Positions 32,961 through 43,895 of a DNA stretch of 64,000 nucleotides are shown one piece after another. Origin of the DNA: Tausonia pullulans. Its lineage: Eukaryota > Basidiomycota > Tremellomycetes > Cystofilobasidiales > Mrakiaceae. A program made the translations under genes and the position numbers. Location: contig OX637622.1 in NCBI GenBank assembly GCA_951802195.1, positions 992,001 through 1,056,000 on the forward strand. The letters are read 5' to 3'. Within the stretch, counting starts at the first letter, position 1; every line of letters starts with the position of its first letter. A model generated the notes under the pieces. It worked only from the letters and a program-made list of their open reading frames with translations. It was not told the origin of the DNA and made no database searches.

Positions 32961-35900
32961 ATGTTCTCGCTGCCAAAATCGCTTCCCTCGGCGCTCGGGT
33001 TCGTCTATAACTCGTCAGAGGACGCCAAGCTGGCGTTCCGGACGAAGCCGGGCGGCGTCAAGAGGCTTTTCTCCGGCGAGGTGAGACTCACTTGTTCATC
33101 TTGAGATCGCCTGCAAGAACTGCCATATACCAGAGTGAAACTAGAGCTGACGACGCCATTCCCTTCCCCCGTCATCTCGCTATCCTCACGCCGACCGGCC
33201 CTTCGTCGACGACAACACAGACCATCTCGACCCAGGACGTCGCCTTTTGGTCCCAGTTCTACCTCCTCTTCGACTCGGCATCCGAGGTCTACTCGCTCCT
33301 CACGCTCGAGGATATCCGCCAAACACTCGCGACGTCGCCCTCCAACCTGTTGACGCTCGTCACCTTCCTCTCCGCTCACCTCTTCGACCTCCTCCGGTCG
33401 CCGCTCTTCCCGGCCAAGCAGACCCAGTCGACGCTATCGTCGCTCATCCCGAGCCGGCCGAGGTCCAACTCGACGTCGTCGAACCCGACCAAGGATGCGC
33501 TCAACTGCCTACGCGTACTTGGTCGGATCCTGCCCGTCCTATACGAGGTCGAGGGCGAGGGGTCCGAGGAGGGCCGCCGGCTCGTCGAACGGACGCTCTG
33601 GGAGCAGCTCGACACGCCTCTGGATTCCTGCGACGAAGGGGAGGACGACCAGCAGCAAGACACCGACCAGTTCGTCATCGACGACGAGGACGACGAGGAC
33701 ACCACTGCTGCTGCCGGAAGGTCCGAGCAGGCAGCGCCAGCCAAGAAGGCAAAGCCGTCCAAGAGGCCATGCCTGGCTGAGCGACTCTTTGCTTGCATCG
33801 TCGACCTCATGTTCTGTGCGGGCTTCACGCTTCCGCCTGATGTCGGCGGTGAGGGAGGGGACAAGATCAACTACTGTATATGGTGAGTTCTCGACGCGTT
33901 CCCTTCTCGCTGGGATGCAGGGCTGATGCGTCCGGCGTTATCCGCCACCCCGACTTGGTAGGGAATGTGGAGTCGGGTCCACCATGACTGTCGGGTCGTC
34001 GGCTCAGCTTGACGAGAACAAGATTGAGGTTCTTCGTAAGTGTTCCTCTGTTCGCGTCGTACTGTAATCACGTGCAGGTCCAGCTCACTAACGCCAACCA
34101 CCACCATAGGTTTCTTCCTTATCCTCATGTCCACGCCCATCTACACTCCTCCCCCTCTTCTTCCCTCCATCCCCTCCATTCCTCTGCGGCAGCTTACCCA
34201 CTGCACCGAGCGGCGACTCGTTCTCTCCCTCCTCTGTTCGTTTCTCAACACCGCCCTCAACCCTTCGCCAGCCTCCCTCTTCGGCCTCCCTTACGGTCAC
34301 ATGCTCGCGCCTGGAGGTGGTGGCATCGGAGGCTTTGGCGGTGCGTCTGTCGGTGGCAAAGAAGGTCGTGAGGGACTCCGCAAGAAGGCCCTCCAGAGTC
34401 TCCTCGCCGGGCTTGATTACTGGAGCGAAGAGGATGCCGAGATCGGTGGCTCACCCAGCGCGAAAGGCAACGCCTTCCGGTACTTTATCTCCAAGCTGGC
34501 AAGTTCCTTGCTCATGTGCCGCCAAAGAACGTCGAACTTAAAAGCTGACGCGCCCGTGTACACAGCACCGCAAGGACGACCTTTCCTTTATCCTCACCGG
34601 CATCCTTGGCATTTTCTCTCAGCATCTCGCGGTCGCGAATGGCCTCCTGCCTGGCAGCTCTAAGGCGCCGCCTATTCTCCTCGAGACCTGTGGGTCATAT
34701 TCGAGGACTACGAGTTTCCTAACACCACTGATCCTTTCTTCTTTCCACAGTCATGCTTTTCTGGCGGCTCATTGACCTCAACAAGGTGCTTCGCTGATCC
34801 TCAGAGCCGTTCTGGACCATTTCTGACTACCTCCACCCCAGAAATTTCGTGCCTACATTCTCTCGGAAGAGAAGCGTACTGTCGACGTCATGACGTACAC
34901 GCTGTTTGCTTGTCTACAGCTCAAGGACCACCCGGCCCATCATGGCATGCTTCGCATGTGCGCCTATATCCTCCAGACGCTCTCAGCTGACCGAGCGTTT
35001 GGAGCGGCTGTCACTTCGGGGACCATCAGCCTTCCTGTACCGAGCAAGTACGCCGTGCCCGGGACCGCGGCTGACTTCCTTATCGTTGTTTGTCCCCTTC
35101 CCTCTCGTTGCATCGGTATTCTCCACGCTTACGCCCCACGTGTTTCCAGTCCATCTACTCCATCACAACCACGCCCGGCCTCAACTCGCTCTTCCCTGCT
35201 CTTACTATCACGATAGCCAATGTAGCGCCTTACCTCCGAGATCTGAGTGTACAGGCATCCACGAGGCTCCTCCAGCTCTTTTCCGCATTCTCAAGCCCAG
35301 CGTTCTTGCTCAAGGATGAGGGACACCCGCGGCTTGTCAACTATATGTGAGACGGGCTCGCTCGGTGCAGGAGATGTCGCGCACTAACGAGCGCTCTCTC
35401 ACCTCAGGCTTGAAACGTTCAACTCTGTCATTTTCCATCAACTTAGCAGTGAGTTCTAAGCAAGTCCGAGGGTTCCTCTGCAGGCCATCACGCTGACTTT
35501 GAGCGCATAGACAACCCGAATCTCATCTACGCAATCCTCAGCACGCGCCAGCGTTTCCAGTTTCTCGCGACCTTCACCCTCCGGACGGGTCTCCAAGAGG
35601 TCCTCCGCGTCCAAAAGGCTCGCTCCCTTGCAGCGGAAAAGGCGGCTTCGCGCAACAATGCGTCGCCCTCGCCCGTGGACGCGTGGCCAAGCCACCTCCG
35701 GAGCGAGAGTGCGGCGTCCTCAGAGAAGTTACACTTACTCCCGGCGGAAGACAGCCTGTCGCTCGCTCGGGAGACGCTGGATCTCTCGAGAAACGGAACG
35801 CAGCGACCCTCGACGACGACACCTCCGCTACCGTTGTCGGTCAACAGTGGAGAGACGACGGACCCTCTCACAGCGTCGCTGCAGTCTTTGCCTGCTCCTG

Positions 35901-36919
35901 CCTCGCCTGCTGCTCCTCCAACCCCACAGCCGACTCCTGCCGTACCTCCCGTAATCCTGAGTGAAAAGGCACGGGGGAAGCTTCGCGAGGGTTTCGCTCC
36001 CCCGCCCGAGGGGGCGGCCGCAGCAGAGGAAGCGGCCGCGCTCGCTGAACAGGAGAACCGAGAGCTCGAGGAAGAACTTGAGCAGCTTCGCCTCGGAGGA
36101 ATGGGTAGCAGTGGGTTTGTGCCGACGCAGGAGTGGGTGACGAGCTGGCAGAAGGGGTGAGTTTGGCATCTTCTTCGCTTCGACTAGATAATTGACTTCC
36201 AATGCTCTTCCTAAGCCTTCCGCTGGACCCGATCCTCCTCTTCATTTCAGAGCTCCTCCCCAAGGTCGAAGAGCTCCAGACGAACGGCAGGATTTCACAG
36301 GGTCCAAACAAAGCCGTCATCGCCCTCCTCCGGAACGCCACCCTTGGCGACGTCCTCCCTCCTGCGCCTTCCATCGTGGCGCGCAAGTTCCTCGTGAGAT
36401 TCTCAGTCCCTCCCCTTCGTTCTCTGGTATGATACTCAACAGTTTGCCCCCAGTTCTCGCCGACGAGCCTTATCTGGCTGACGTCGCTCCTTTGGGGCGA
36501 GATCTACGTCTCGGGTATGTCCCCCGTCGGCCTCTGGACGGGGACCTCAGTCAAGCTCTTTGGCGTCAAGGTAAGCCCACGTGTCGCTGCCTGGCTCCTC
36601 TCATTTCGTCTTTCGAGGCGAACTGACTGACGAAATTCCCTCCCCCCCCCCGCTCCGTCCCCAGACCGCTCCGCCTGGTCGCCGAGATCTCGCTCTGCAG
36701 AATGTTCAGTCGACGTTGAGCTCCGTCTTCTCCCGTACCAATTCGTCCGGAGGAGGTGGCAGCGGGTCGGGCGCCAGCAGCCCTGGAGGCGCTAGTGGCG
36801 GAGGTTACGACAGCCGTCGTCCGGGTGGATCAAGGAGGAGCTCATCGACGTTTTCCATGACGAGCCTCAGGAGTGCCGCGGGTGCAGGGGCGTCTGGCGG
36901 CCGGGGAGAAACGATCTGA
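32961..36919 (+). CDS. HID1: HID1-family protein (Ftp105/Ecm30 relatives)
   Basis: Thirteen exons (32961-33080, 33134-33882, 33962-34035, 34110-34498, 34566-34689, 34751-34785, 34842-35087, 35150-35346, 35408-35448, 35511-36156, 36216-36393, 36454-36570, 36665-36919) give 1,056 residues. HID1 proteins are peripheral Golgi/trans-Golgi proteins; in animals they act in dense-core granule formation and in fission yeast Ftp105 anchors a deubiquitinase. Family landmarks are AFWSQFYLLFD, CLRVLGRILPVLYE, IWECGVGS, FGLPYGHML, KLHRKDDLSFIL, FWRLIDLNK and near the end IWLTSLLWGEIYV...VKLFGV. Acidic and Pro/Ser-rich insertions and a Gly/Ser tail are fungal additions. Intron 4 uses a GC donor. Confidence 0.88.
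34499..34565 (+). other. GC-AG intron in HID1
   Basis: The 67-nt intron begins GCAAGT and ends TACACAG. Removing it gives ISKLHRKDDLSFIL, the conserved HID1 helix, with frame kept on both sides. The rest of the donor matches the 5' splice consensus, as is usual for GC donors. Confidence 0.75.
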
Positions 36920-37593
36920 GGAGTGAGGGAGGTCGGGGAGCGAGCGTTTTCAGGTCGACGGTTGGCTGCGTCTGACCTTTTTTTTTTCTTTCTTCGACAA
37001 TCATATTCATCCCAAAGAGAGAAGGATTTCTTTGATTTTTACCGGTCTCAGATCCCTTCGATGTTTCGGCTCGGTGTCTTGCCGTTGTCATGGGTGTGAT
37101 AATGGCGCAAGAAAGGGGCAGACGTCAGTGGCAATCCGGAAGAGTGGTCACAGGTTGTTGGAGCGGTTCGAGATCAAAAGAGATATCGGATACAAATGAG
37201 GCCTGGACTGAGAGCTAGAGAGAAGAGTGCACATCATGACTACACGAGGGAGAGCTGCCCCTTTGCTCTTTGCCAGCTTAGAAGCGAACGTGCTGGAACA
37301 AGGTTACTGTGAAGAAAAAGGCGGCAGAGGCGAAAGCTCTAATCCCTCGCTTTCCTTGCTCGACCTCATCAACCCCCCCCACCCCCCCCAGTCGAGATCC
37401 CGCCCCGCCTCGTCTTCCCCATTCCCCCTTCCCTCCCTCATTCCTCCTCCGACCCCCTTCCTTCCTATTCTCCTCTGCTTCAGTCCATCCCTCCACCCAC
37501 GAACCACCACCTATCAGTCTCAGGCAGACACGGAACCTCCCCTATTGTTCCTCTTGCACAGCCACCCACGGTCTTACATTTCCCCCCAGCACC
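36920..37593. other. Intergenic region
   Basis: About 670 bp. It has a T-run near 36.98 kb in the HID1 3' UTR, two adjacent C-runs at about 37.37-37.39 kb, and a long CT-rich leader in front of the CPL1-domain gene. No gene is seen; open frames on both strands are low-complexity. Confidence 0.45.
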
Positions 37594-38259
37594 ATGCCGC
37601 GCCCACGTTCCCTCCCTATCGCTCTCATCGTCCTTTCGCTTGTCGCGCTCGTGCTCGCGCAGCCGGCGATAGTCTTCACCCCAACCAAAGGCCAGAAGCG
37701 GTCGGAGCCGTCGCGAGCCATGGGTCGACGCAAGCAGCACGCTGTCCAACAAGCCCAGCAGTCCCTCGAGGCATCCAGGAAGGACTACTCGTCCTTCCTC
37801 TGTTCGACCAACGCCTCGGCGTGCCCTGCTCCTGTTGCTGGGTCGTCCAAGGCTGCCGTGACAGACACTGCGCCCGCGACCCTTGCCGACTGGTTCAAGA
37901 TTGGATTCGAGTGCCTCGACCTTCGGACTGAGCTTACGAGCTGTGGAGGCTGTCAATCGCTTGGCCAGGGGTGCGTTCCGTCCCCATACAACCCTACCTC
38001 AGCTGCCTGACCGTGGGACGCGGTCTATGTGTGTGCAGAAGAGAGAGTTGACCTCACACCTTCTCCTTCCTTCTCTCCCACGCACACTATTCCTCTGACT
38101 CTCAGGCAGGACTGCTCGGCGATCCCCAACGTGCGCGTCGTCGCGTGCTCCTCTGGCGCGTGCATTGTCACCTCGTGCGCCGATGGCTTTGTCGTCGGCC
38201 GCGACGCCAAGTCGTGCGTCAAGAAGACCGTAGGCAAGACGGGTGCGGCACGCCATTGA
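37594..38259 (+). CDS. Secreted CPL1/priA-domain protein
   Basis: Two exons (37594-37970, 38106-38259) give 176 residues. A signal peptide is clear: PIALIVLSLVALVLAQ ends near residue 22. The rest is a Cys-rich CPL1-like domain with the pattern ELTSCGGCQSLGQGQDCSAIP, then VACSSGACIVTSC, DGFVVGRDAKSC. This domain is common in basidiomycetes (priA of Lentinula, CPL1 of Cryptococcus) in secreted or wall-associated proteins linked to capsule, development or interaction with a host; the role here is unknown. The intron falls inside the conserved GQG/DCS junction. Ends in a short basic tail. Confidence 0.85.
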
Positions 38260-38953
38260 GTTGTCTCCTCGCTTGTGCCTTTGTTGGACGCCCAGAAGAG
38301 GAGAGACGCGTTTGACGAGGCGGCGTCGCGTCTCGTTCTTCCTCCCTTTCTCTTCTAATTATCTCTTGCCCGACCGTCCAAACCACCTCGCTCTCTGTAA
38401 ACTGTCGGAGGCGGTCGTACGCCAACCCTTCGGATTACATTGGTTCGATCTCGATCTATCATAGTCTTCGGGTATACATCCATGAAGCGTCGAAACCGTC
38501 CCGTCCTGTCCTCTCCCTTGTATTTAACATATATTCATAGATCATCACGGACTTCATCATTGTCTCCTGTTGTTCTCCTCTTAGATAGTCTGAGGTTGCT
38601 CTCTCCTCCTGCCAGGTGCCCTATATCTCTCTTGCCCGTCTTTAAAAAAGTTGATACAAACGTTCTTGATATCGGTCTTTGTTGTTGTGGCGCGCATGAT
38701 GAAGAATCCTCGCCTTGCATGCACCAATTTCGGAGAAGCCGCCCTTCAAATCGACGCAAGTAATCAACGTATGCTAGTCTTAGTCTGCAATAGCGTGAAC
38801 AGGCCCATCCTCCCCCGTTGCTACGGTGAGAGGAGCGAAGGAGGCAGATGATGACGTTGCGCCACAACTGATCAACTCGGCGTTGCCCTCATCCAAGGAC
38901 GACAGCAGGCGCCTTCCAGCAACCACCACCCACCCTCGCCCAGCCATGCCAAC
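38260..38953. other. Intergenic region
   Basis: About 690 bp. The first 400 bp are AT-richer 3' UTR-like sequence; the final part is the promoter of the WD40 gene. No other feature is recognised. Confidence 0.4.
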
Positions 38954-41450
38954 ATGGCTCATCAGCACTATCCCTCCCACCATCACTCCCACCCCTCGCT
39001 CACCCTGTCACCTCTGATGGACCTGGCCCACCTCCCACCGACGCGGGCGTCACTCCAGCGCGCCCGTCGGACCCTCCTCCGAGCCGCACTCGACGTCGGT
39101 CCCGCCGCGCGCTACACGTACTCGTTCCCGCTTAAGAAGCACGACTCTTGCGTCAAGTGAGTGCCTCGCATTGCTTAGTGGCGGACTCCATGCAGACATA
39201 CTGACACCGCTTGTCTTCTCCAGTGCGCTGGCTGTCTCGAACGGTGAAGGCAGGTGGCTTGCCTCCGCCGGCGATGACATGGAAGTTCTCGTCTGTCAGT
39301 CTCGTTCCATCCCTTTCAAAGCCTCACATGTCCTCTCCTTTGACAGAGCATCTAAATCTCTCAGGGGATCTCCATTCCGATCTCGCCTCGATGCCCGACA
39401 AACCAACGGTCTCCTTCGAGGGTTCCCATTATAAGAACGTCTTCTCACTCGCTTTCAACTCGACGAACGAGCATCTCTTCTCCTGTGGCGTCGACTCACG
39501 CATCAACAGGTTCGACGTCTCTCGCCTTGGGGACTCTAGCGCAATGGACATGTCCGTGGTTGATGGGGCGACGTGGAGCTGGGAGGAGCACAGGGTGAGT
39601 GGACGAGCGAATGACCTACATTGTGGCACGCTCTCGTTTGAATCCGCCCCCCCCCCCCCCTTCTTACTCCAGAAAACTGTTCGCACGGTCTCAGCCCACC
39701 CGACAGATCCGAACCTTCTCCTCGCAGCGAGCGACGACCAACACATCTCCTTTCACGACTTCCGGCTTCCAACGAGCCGGACGCTCGTCCAGTCACTCTA
39801 CGGGTCCTCGCCGTGGATGGGTGTCGCTTGGAGTCCCGTCCATGCCGGTGGGGCGGGGCATCTCTTTGCGGCTTGCAATGAGGGCGGAGACCTGAGGTGA
39901 GGAAAAGTTACGGGCAGGCTGTGGCGAATGTGTCAACTGACAGCCCGCCCTTTTGATCGGACAGACTCTTCGACACTAGAAAGACGTTTGCCCTAGGCGG
40001 CGCTGCTGGTTCCTGGGCCGGCGCACCCAGATACGTCGCGAGCTCAAGCGCAGTCGTCGATGTAAGACAGACTACGCCGCAGCGAGCGCCAAATGTTCAT
40101 CAACTGATCTCCCTGCCCGTCGCCCAGTACACCACTAATCTTACCCGCGCGCACTCACGAGCGACCCGCCCTGCTCGTCCAGACCTTGCGAGCGTTGCCT
40201 TCTCGCCTGATGGTACGCTCCTCGGAACCAACATGCTTCGGCACCGCCCGACCATTTATGCAGTCGGGGATGAGCTGCCGCTCGCTGTGCTGTCGGGGAA
40301 GAAACGGCCGGATGGGTCGGACATTCCCGAAGGGGAGAGGACGTACAGTAACACATGCACATTCAAGGTCGGTATGGTCCAGTACAAACGCCGGCAAGTC
40401 TCGACTGATGGCCGATGATTTCTTCAGCAAGCAGCGTTTGGTACCCTTGGAGCTGACGGGGACCTCGTCTTCACTACGGGGAGCGACGACTTCTACGTGA
40501 GTACTCATTGTCCCGGCTTCTTTCAGATCGAAGCTGATGCATGACCTTCCAGGGCTACGGCTGTTTGTTCCTTATTGTCTCATTGTGGAATATGTTATTT
40601 GTAACTCGCTGACCCTGTCCCGCCACCAACTAGGGAAGATCCCTTCCGCTGCATCGCTCGCTGAAGCCAGAGAGGTTCGAAGTCAGCCGCTTTCCTACGA
40701 GGCTCGGAAGGACATCGGTGTGTGGCCCCCCATTATCTTCTTCCCTTCCTGTGGCTTGCTGGACTAAGGCTCAAGACGCAGGCTATACCACCTCCATGGC
40801 GCCGGGAGCGAACGTTTTCTTCCCAGTCGAGCTTGACCAGCCTTGGCTGCGGCTTGGAGGTGAGTGATCACCCTTTTCCCAATCGCTGAGATCTCTTCTG
40901 ACGCTGTCTCCAAAGGCCACAACTCTATTGTCAACACCTGTTTCCTCCACCCAAGCCTTCCAATGGCTATCACCGCCGGTGTCGAATGCGTACGTCGCCT
41001 CTATTTCTCTGCTCTGTGCTCATCTCACGCAGCTCTGTCCATTTCCAGTACATCCGGATCCACACACCCTTCCCACCTTCCTCGACTGCCAAGCCCACCC
41101 CGCCTTCTCGCGAGCCGCTCATCCAAGCGAGCCAGGCTGTGCAACTCGCGGCCTACCGCCGTCTCATCCGCAAGGCGCCCGATGCGGAGACGCTTCTATT
41201 CTTCGACTCGCTGCTCCCGAGAGTGGGGATGGTCGAGCTGGAGGACGCGGTGGAGTTTGCGGAGGTGGTGGACGATCTTGAGGGGGAGGATATGGAGGAG
41301 GACAGCGATGATGAATGGGTGAGGAGGGTGATGGGCAGGGAGGAGAGTGACATGGGGGAGGCTGGAGAAGATGAGGAAGGGGACATGAACGAGGACGATG
41401 AGGACGGCAATGAGGAAGACGACGATGAGGACGATGCTGATGACACTTGA
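38954..41450 (+). CDS. WD40-repeat protein, DCAF5 (WDR22)-like
   Basis: Twelve exons (38954-39156, 39224-39294, 39365-39594, 39673-39896, 39965-40061, 40128-40367, 40428-40496, 40553-40562, 40634-40717, 40782-40859, 40916-40989, 41049-41450) give 593 residues. DCAF proteins are substrate receptors of the CUL4-DDB1 ubiquitin ligase. The repeats read like DCAF5: ALAVSNGEGRWLASAGDD, SHYKNVFSLAFN...FSCGVDSRI, TVSAHPTDPNLLLAASDD with HDFR, LFDTR (WDxR-like), FTTGSDDFYGYGWKIP and GGHNSIVNTCFLHP...ITAGVE. Exon 8 is a 10-nt micro-exon. The C-terminus is a long Asp/Glu-rich tail. A run of 14 C just before the exon 4 acceptor serves as its pyrimidine tract. Confidence 0.8.
40553..40562 (+). other. 10-nt micro-exon in the DCAF5-like gene
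   Basis: The decamer is flanked by CCAG upstream and GTTTGT downstream. Its inclusion gives SDDFYGYGWKIPSA in frame; skipping it breaks the frame of the last WD repeats. Confidence 0.7.
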
Positions 41451-41694
41451 TCTCTGAACCGCAAGGGTAAGGGTGGCCGAGCGTGGGAACTGAGACCGCC
41501 TCGCGCGTCGTCACTGAGAAGGCCGCCCTTGCCCGCCTCGCCTCGTCTGGCCTGACACCTCAACCCTCTCTCGTGACCGCCTCTCGTGAGACCATACCCT
41601 CGTCGTTCTCAGCCAGGCTTACAGGCGTTCAGCTCTTGAAATATTTTGACCTCATCTCAAGCCTTCCTTCGCCCTCTCAGTCTCCCGGCCCAAG

Positions 41695-43381
41695 ATGATC
41701 CTCCTCGAGGTCCGTGGCCTTCTCCCTTCATCATTGCATCGACTCACTTCCCTTCGCTCATTCCCGATCCTTATCCTCTCCTCTCTACAGTCGCAGAACG
41801 TCATTATTCAGAATGTCCTCACGGACAAGTTCATCAAGTGGGTCCTTCCTTAGCCTAGCGCTCTCCTCGCGTCCGCACCGCCCGCTGACGTTCGTATCGA
41901 TCGCCTTTGCCCTCCTCCTTCCCTCTCAGGCCCTCCAAGATTGACGTATCATTCGTCGACTACGACTCCGTTCGATTCCACGTCTCGACGCCTCAATCCA
42001 AGACGGAGATCTGGCTTTCAATGGGCGTTAAGTGCTGGGCGGACGTCGTCCGGTACGGTGCGATGGACATCATTCAGCGCGAGTACGGCACGTGGCTGAG
42101 CGACGAGGTCGAGGAGGGCTACGATGTCACGCTCAAGTTTGACGTTGAGAAGGTACCTGAGCTTGGAGGTGAGTGCTGTTCTCTCGGGGAGAAGGCTTGA
42201 GGGGAGAAGTCAACGGCTACTGGAGTGAAGGGCGCGTGCGACCCCCGGCTGGCTAGCACCGCTGCTGACGCTTGCTCGCTCGTCCTCCCTCTATCTACCT
42301 CGTTCAATGCAAACGCTCGCTTGCTCGCTCCCCGAACTAATCGTCATCCAGACGAGCGCACGGAGCTCATCCGCTCCATCTCGCTCATTAAACCAACGGC
42401 CCTCTCCGCGCCCTTCGAACGCGCCTTCCACGCCCAAGCGACCCTCCCGACGCCCGCCGAGGGCGAATCCGCTCAGCTCTCCGAGCTCATGGAGATCCAC
42501 TACCGCGACGGCGAGGCCATCTACGTCCAGGCCGCGCATGATCGAGTGACGGTCATCTTCTCGACGATCTTCAAGGAGGAAACCGATCGCGTCTTTGGAA
42601 GGGTGTTCCTTCAGGAGTTCGTCGACGCGAGGCGGCTGCCGGGGATCCAGAACGCCCCGCAGGTGTTGTACTCGAATAGGGACCCGCCGCTGGAGATCAG
42701 GCACCTCAAGGGGCTGCAGCAGACGGAGGACGTCGGATACGTTACGTTTGGTGAGTCGCGTCGGGCACATTTGGCGCGATGAGGAGGAGGGGGCTTGAGC
42801 GCGTACAAGAGAGGGCGCGAAGGAGGCGAGCCAAGAAGGCTGCTGCTCGTACACAGACGGCAGGATGGTTGCCTGTCAGTGGGGTTCACCCGACGGATGA
42901 GCTCTACCTTGTGCTCTGTAGCCCTCTCCGCCGGCGACGACGACGTCAACATCGCGTATCCCCTCCCCCATCTCTGACCTCTCTCATCATCATGCCTCGC
43001 TAACCTACTACTTTTTCCCCTCCCTCCCTCCCCTTCAACCCAGTCCTCTTCCCCCGCCACTTCACTGCTATCACGGCCCCGACGACGATCGCGACGATCC
43101 AGCTCTTCCGCGATTACCTCCACTACCACATCAAGTGCTCAAAGGCCTACATGCACTCGCGCATGCGTCACCGCGTCGCCGAGTTCCTCAAGGTGCTCAA
43201 TCGGGCCAAGCCAGAGGAGAAGGATGGCGGCGCTGCAAGGGAAAGGAAGACGGCGAGGTTAGTCCACATGCGAGGAGGGCGCAAAAAGAGCGAGTGAGAG
43301 AGAGACGGCGCTGACGATCTCGGACCTGGGTGGGTGGGCATGTGCTCGTTCGACAGCGGACGGACTTTCAGGACGCGTTGA
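41695..43381 (+). CDS. ARC35: Arp2/3 complex 34-kDa subunit (ARPC2/Arc35)
   Basis: Six exons (41695-41709, 41791-41837, 41930-42168, 42352-42750, 43044-43257, 43357-43381) give 312 residues, the usual length. ARPC2 forms the core of the actin-nucleating Arp2/3 complex with ARPC4 and contacts the mother filament. The start [15 protein letters not shown] is the family N-terminus; further landmarks are [22 protein letters not shown]-like [27 protein letters not shown] and the [19 protein letters not shown] helix, with the short terminus [10 protein letters not shown] from a 25-nt last exon. The first coding exon is only 15 nt. Introns 3 and 4 (183 and 293 nt) are long for this window. Confidence 0.93.
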
Positions 43382-43895
43382 GGAGCGAGCGGGTCGCCGG
43401 CTGGCGTCGCGTTAGATGGAGGAGGCGTTGTTGAGTGGCGACTTTTGTTTGTTGGATTTCGAGTGCAATTTCTTTCAAGAACGGGGTCTTTCCCTCACCT
43501 GGGTGGGTAAAGGAGGAAGAGTGGGCGAACGCAGAGGGGTAAATGAGCGTCTCCAGAGGAAAGAGTGTTCGGCTCGGCTTTCGAAGCGACTGGATACTGC
43601 AGAGAAAGATAATTCGTTTGCTCATAACCAGGAGGATAAAGGAAGGAAAAAAAGGGCGTAGAAAGGAAAAGGATGAGATATGACGCTAAGAAATAGGAAT
43701 GGCTCGGCCCCCTGAAGGCAGTGACCATCACGTTGATAGATGTTTGTAAAAAGACGAAACCAGAAGACAATCCGGCTTGGGGGGGTATGACCAGCTCATT
43801 CCCTTATCCCCTCTAGACCCCCCCCCCCCCACCTCTTCCTCACCCCTCCTCCGCTACCACATCGCGTTAAGCAGAGATGCAAAACTGCGAGCCAT
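43382..43895. other. Convergent intergenic region
   Basis: About 510 bp between the ends of ARPC2 (+) and the multicopper oxidase (-), AT-richer in the middle and with a run of 13 C at 43818-43830. It holds the two 3' UTRs. Nothing else is seen. Confidence 0.4.

Noticed and set aside
37227-37931. 234-codon plus-strand frame overlapping the CPL1-domain gene
   Set aside because: Wrong frame for the signal peptide and Cys-rich domain; mostly Pro/Ser from the CT-rich leader.
41464-41520. Possible tRNA because of a GGCCGAG stretch like the D-arm of serine and leucine tRNAs
   Set aside because: No matching acceptor stem, anticodon arm or T-loop could be drawn around it.
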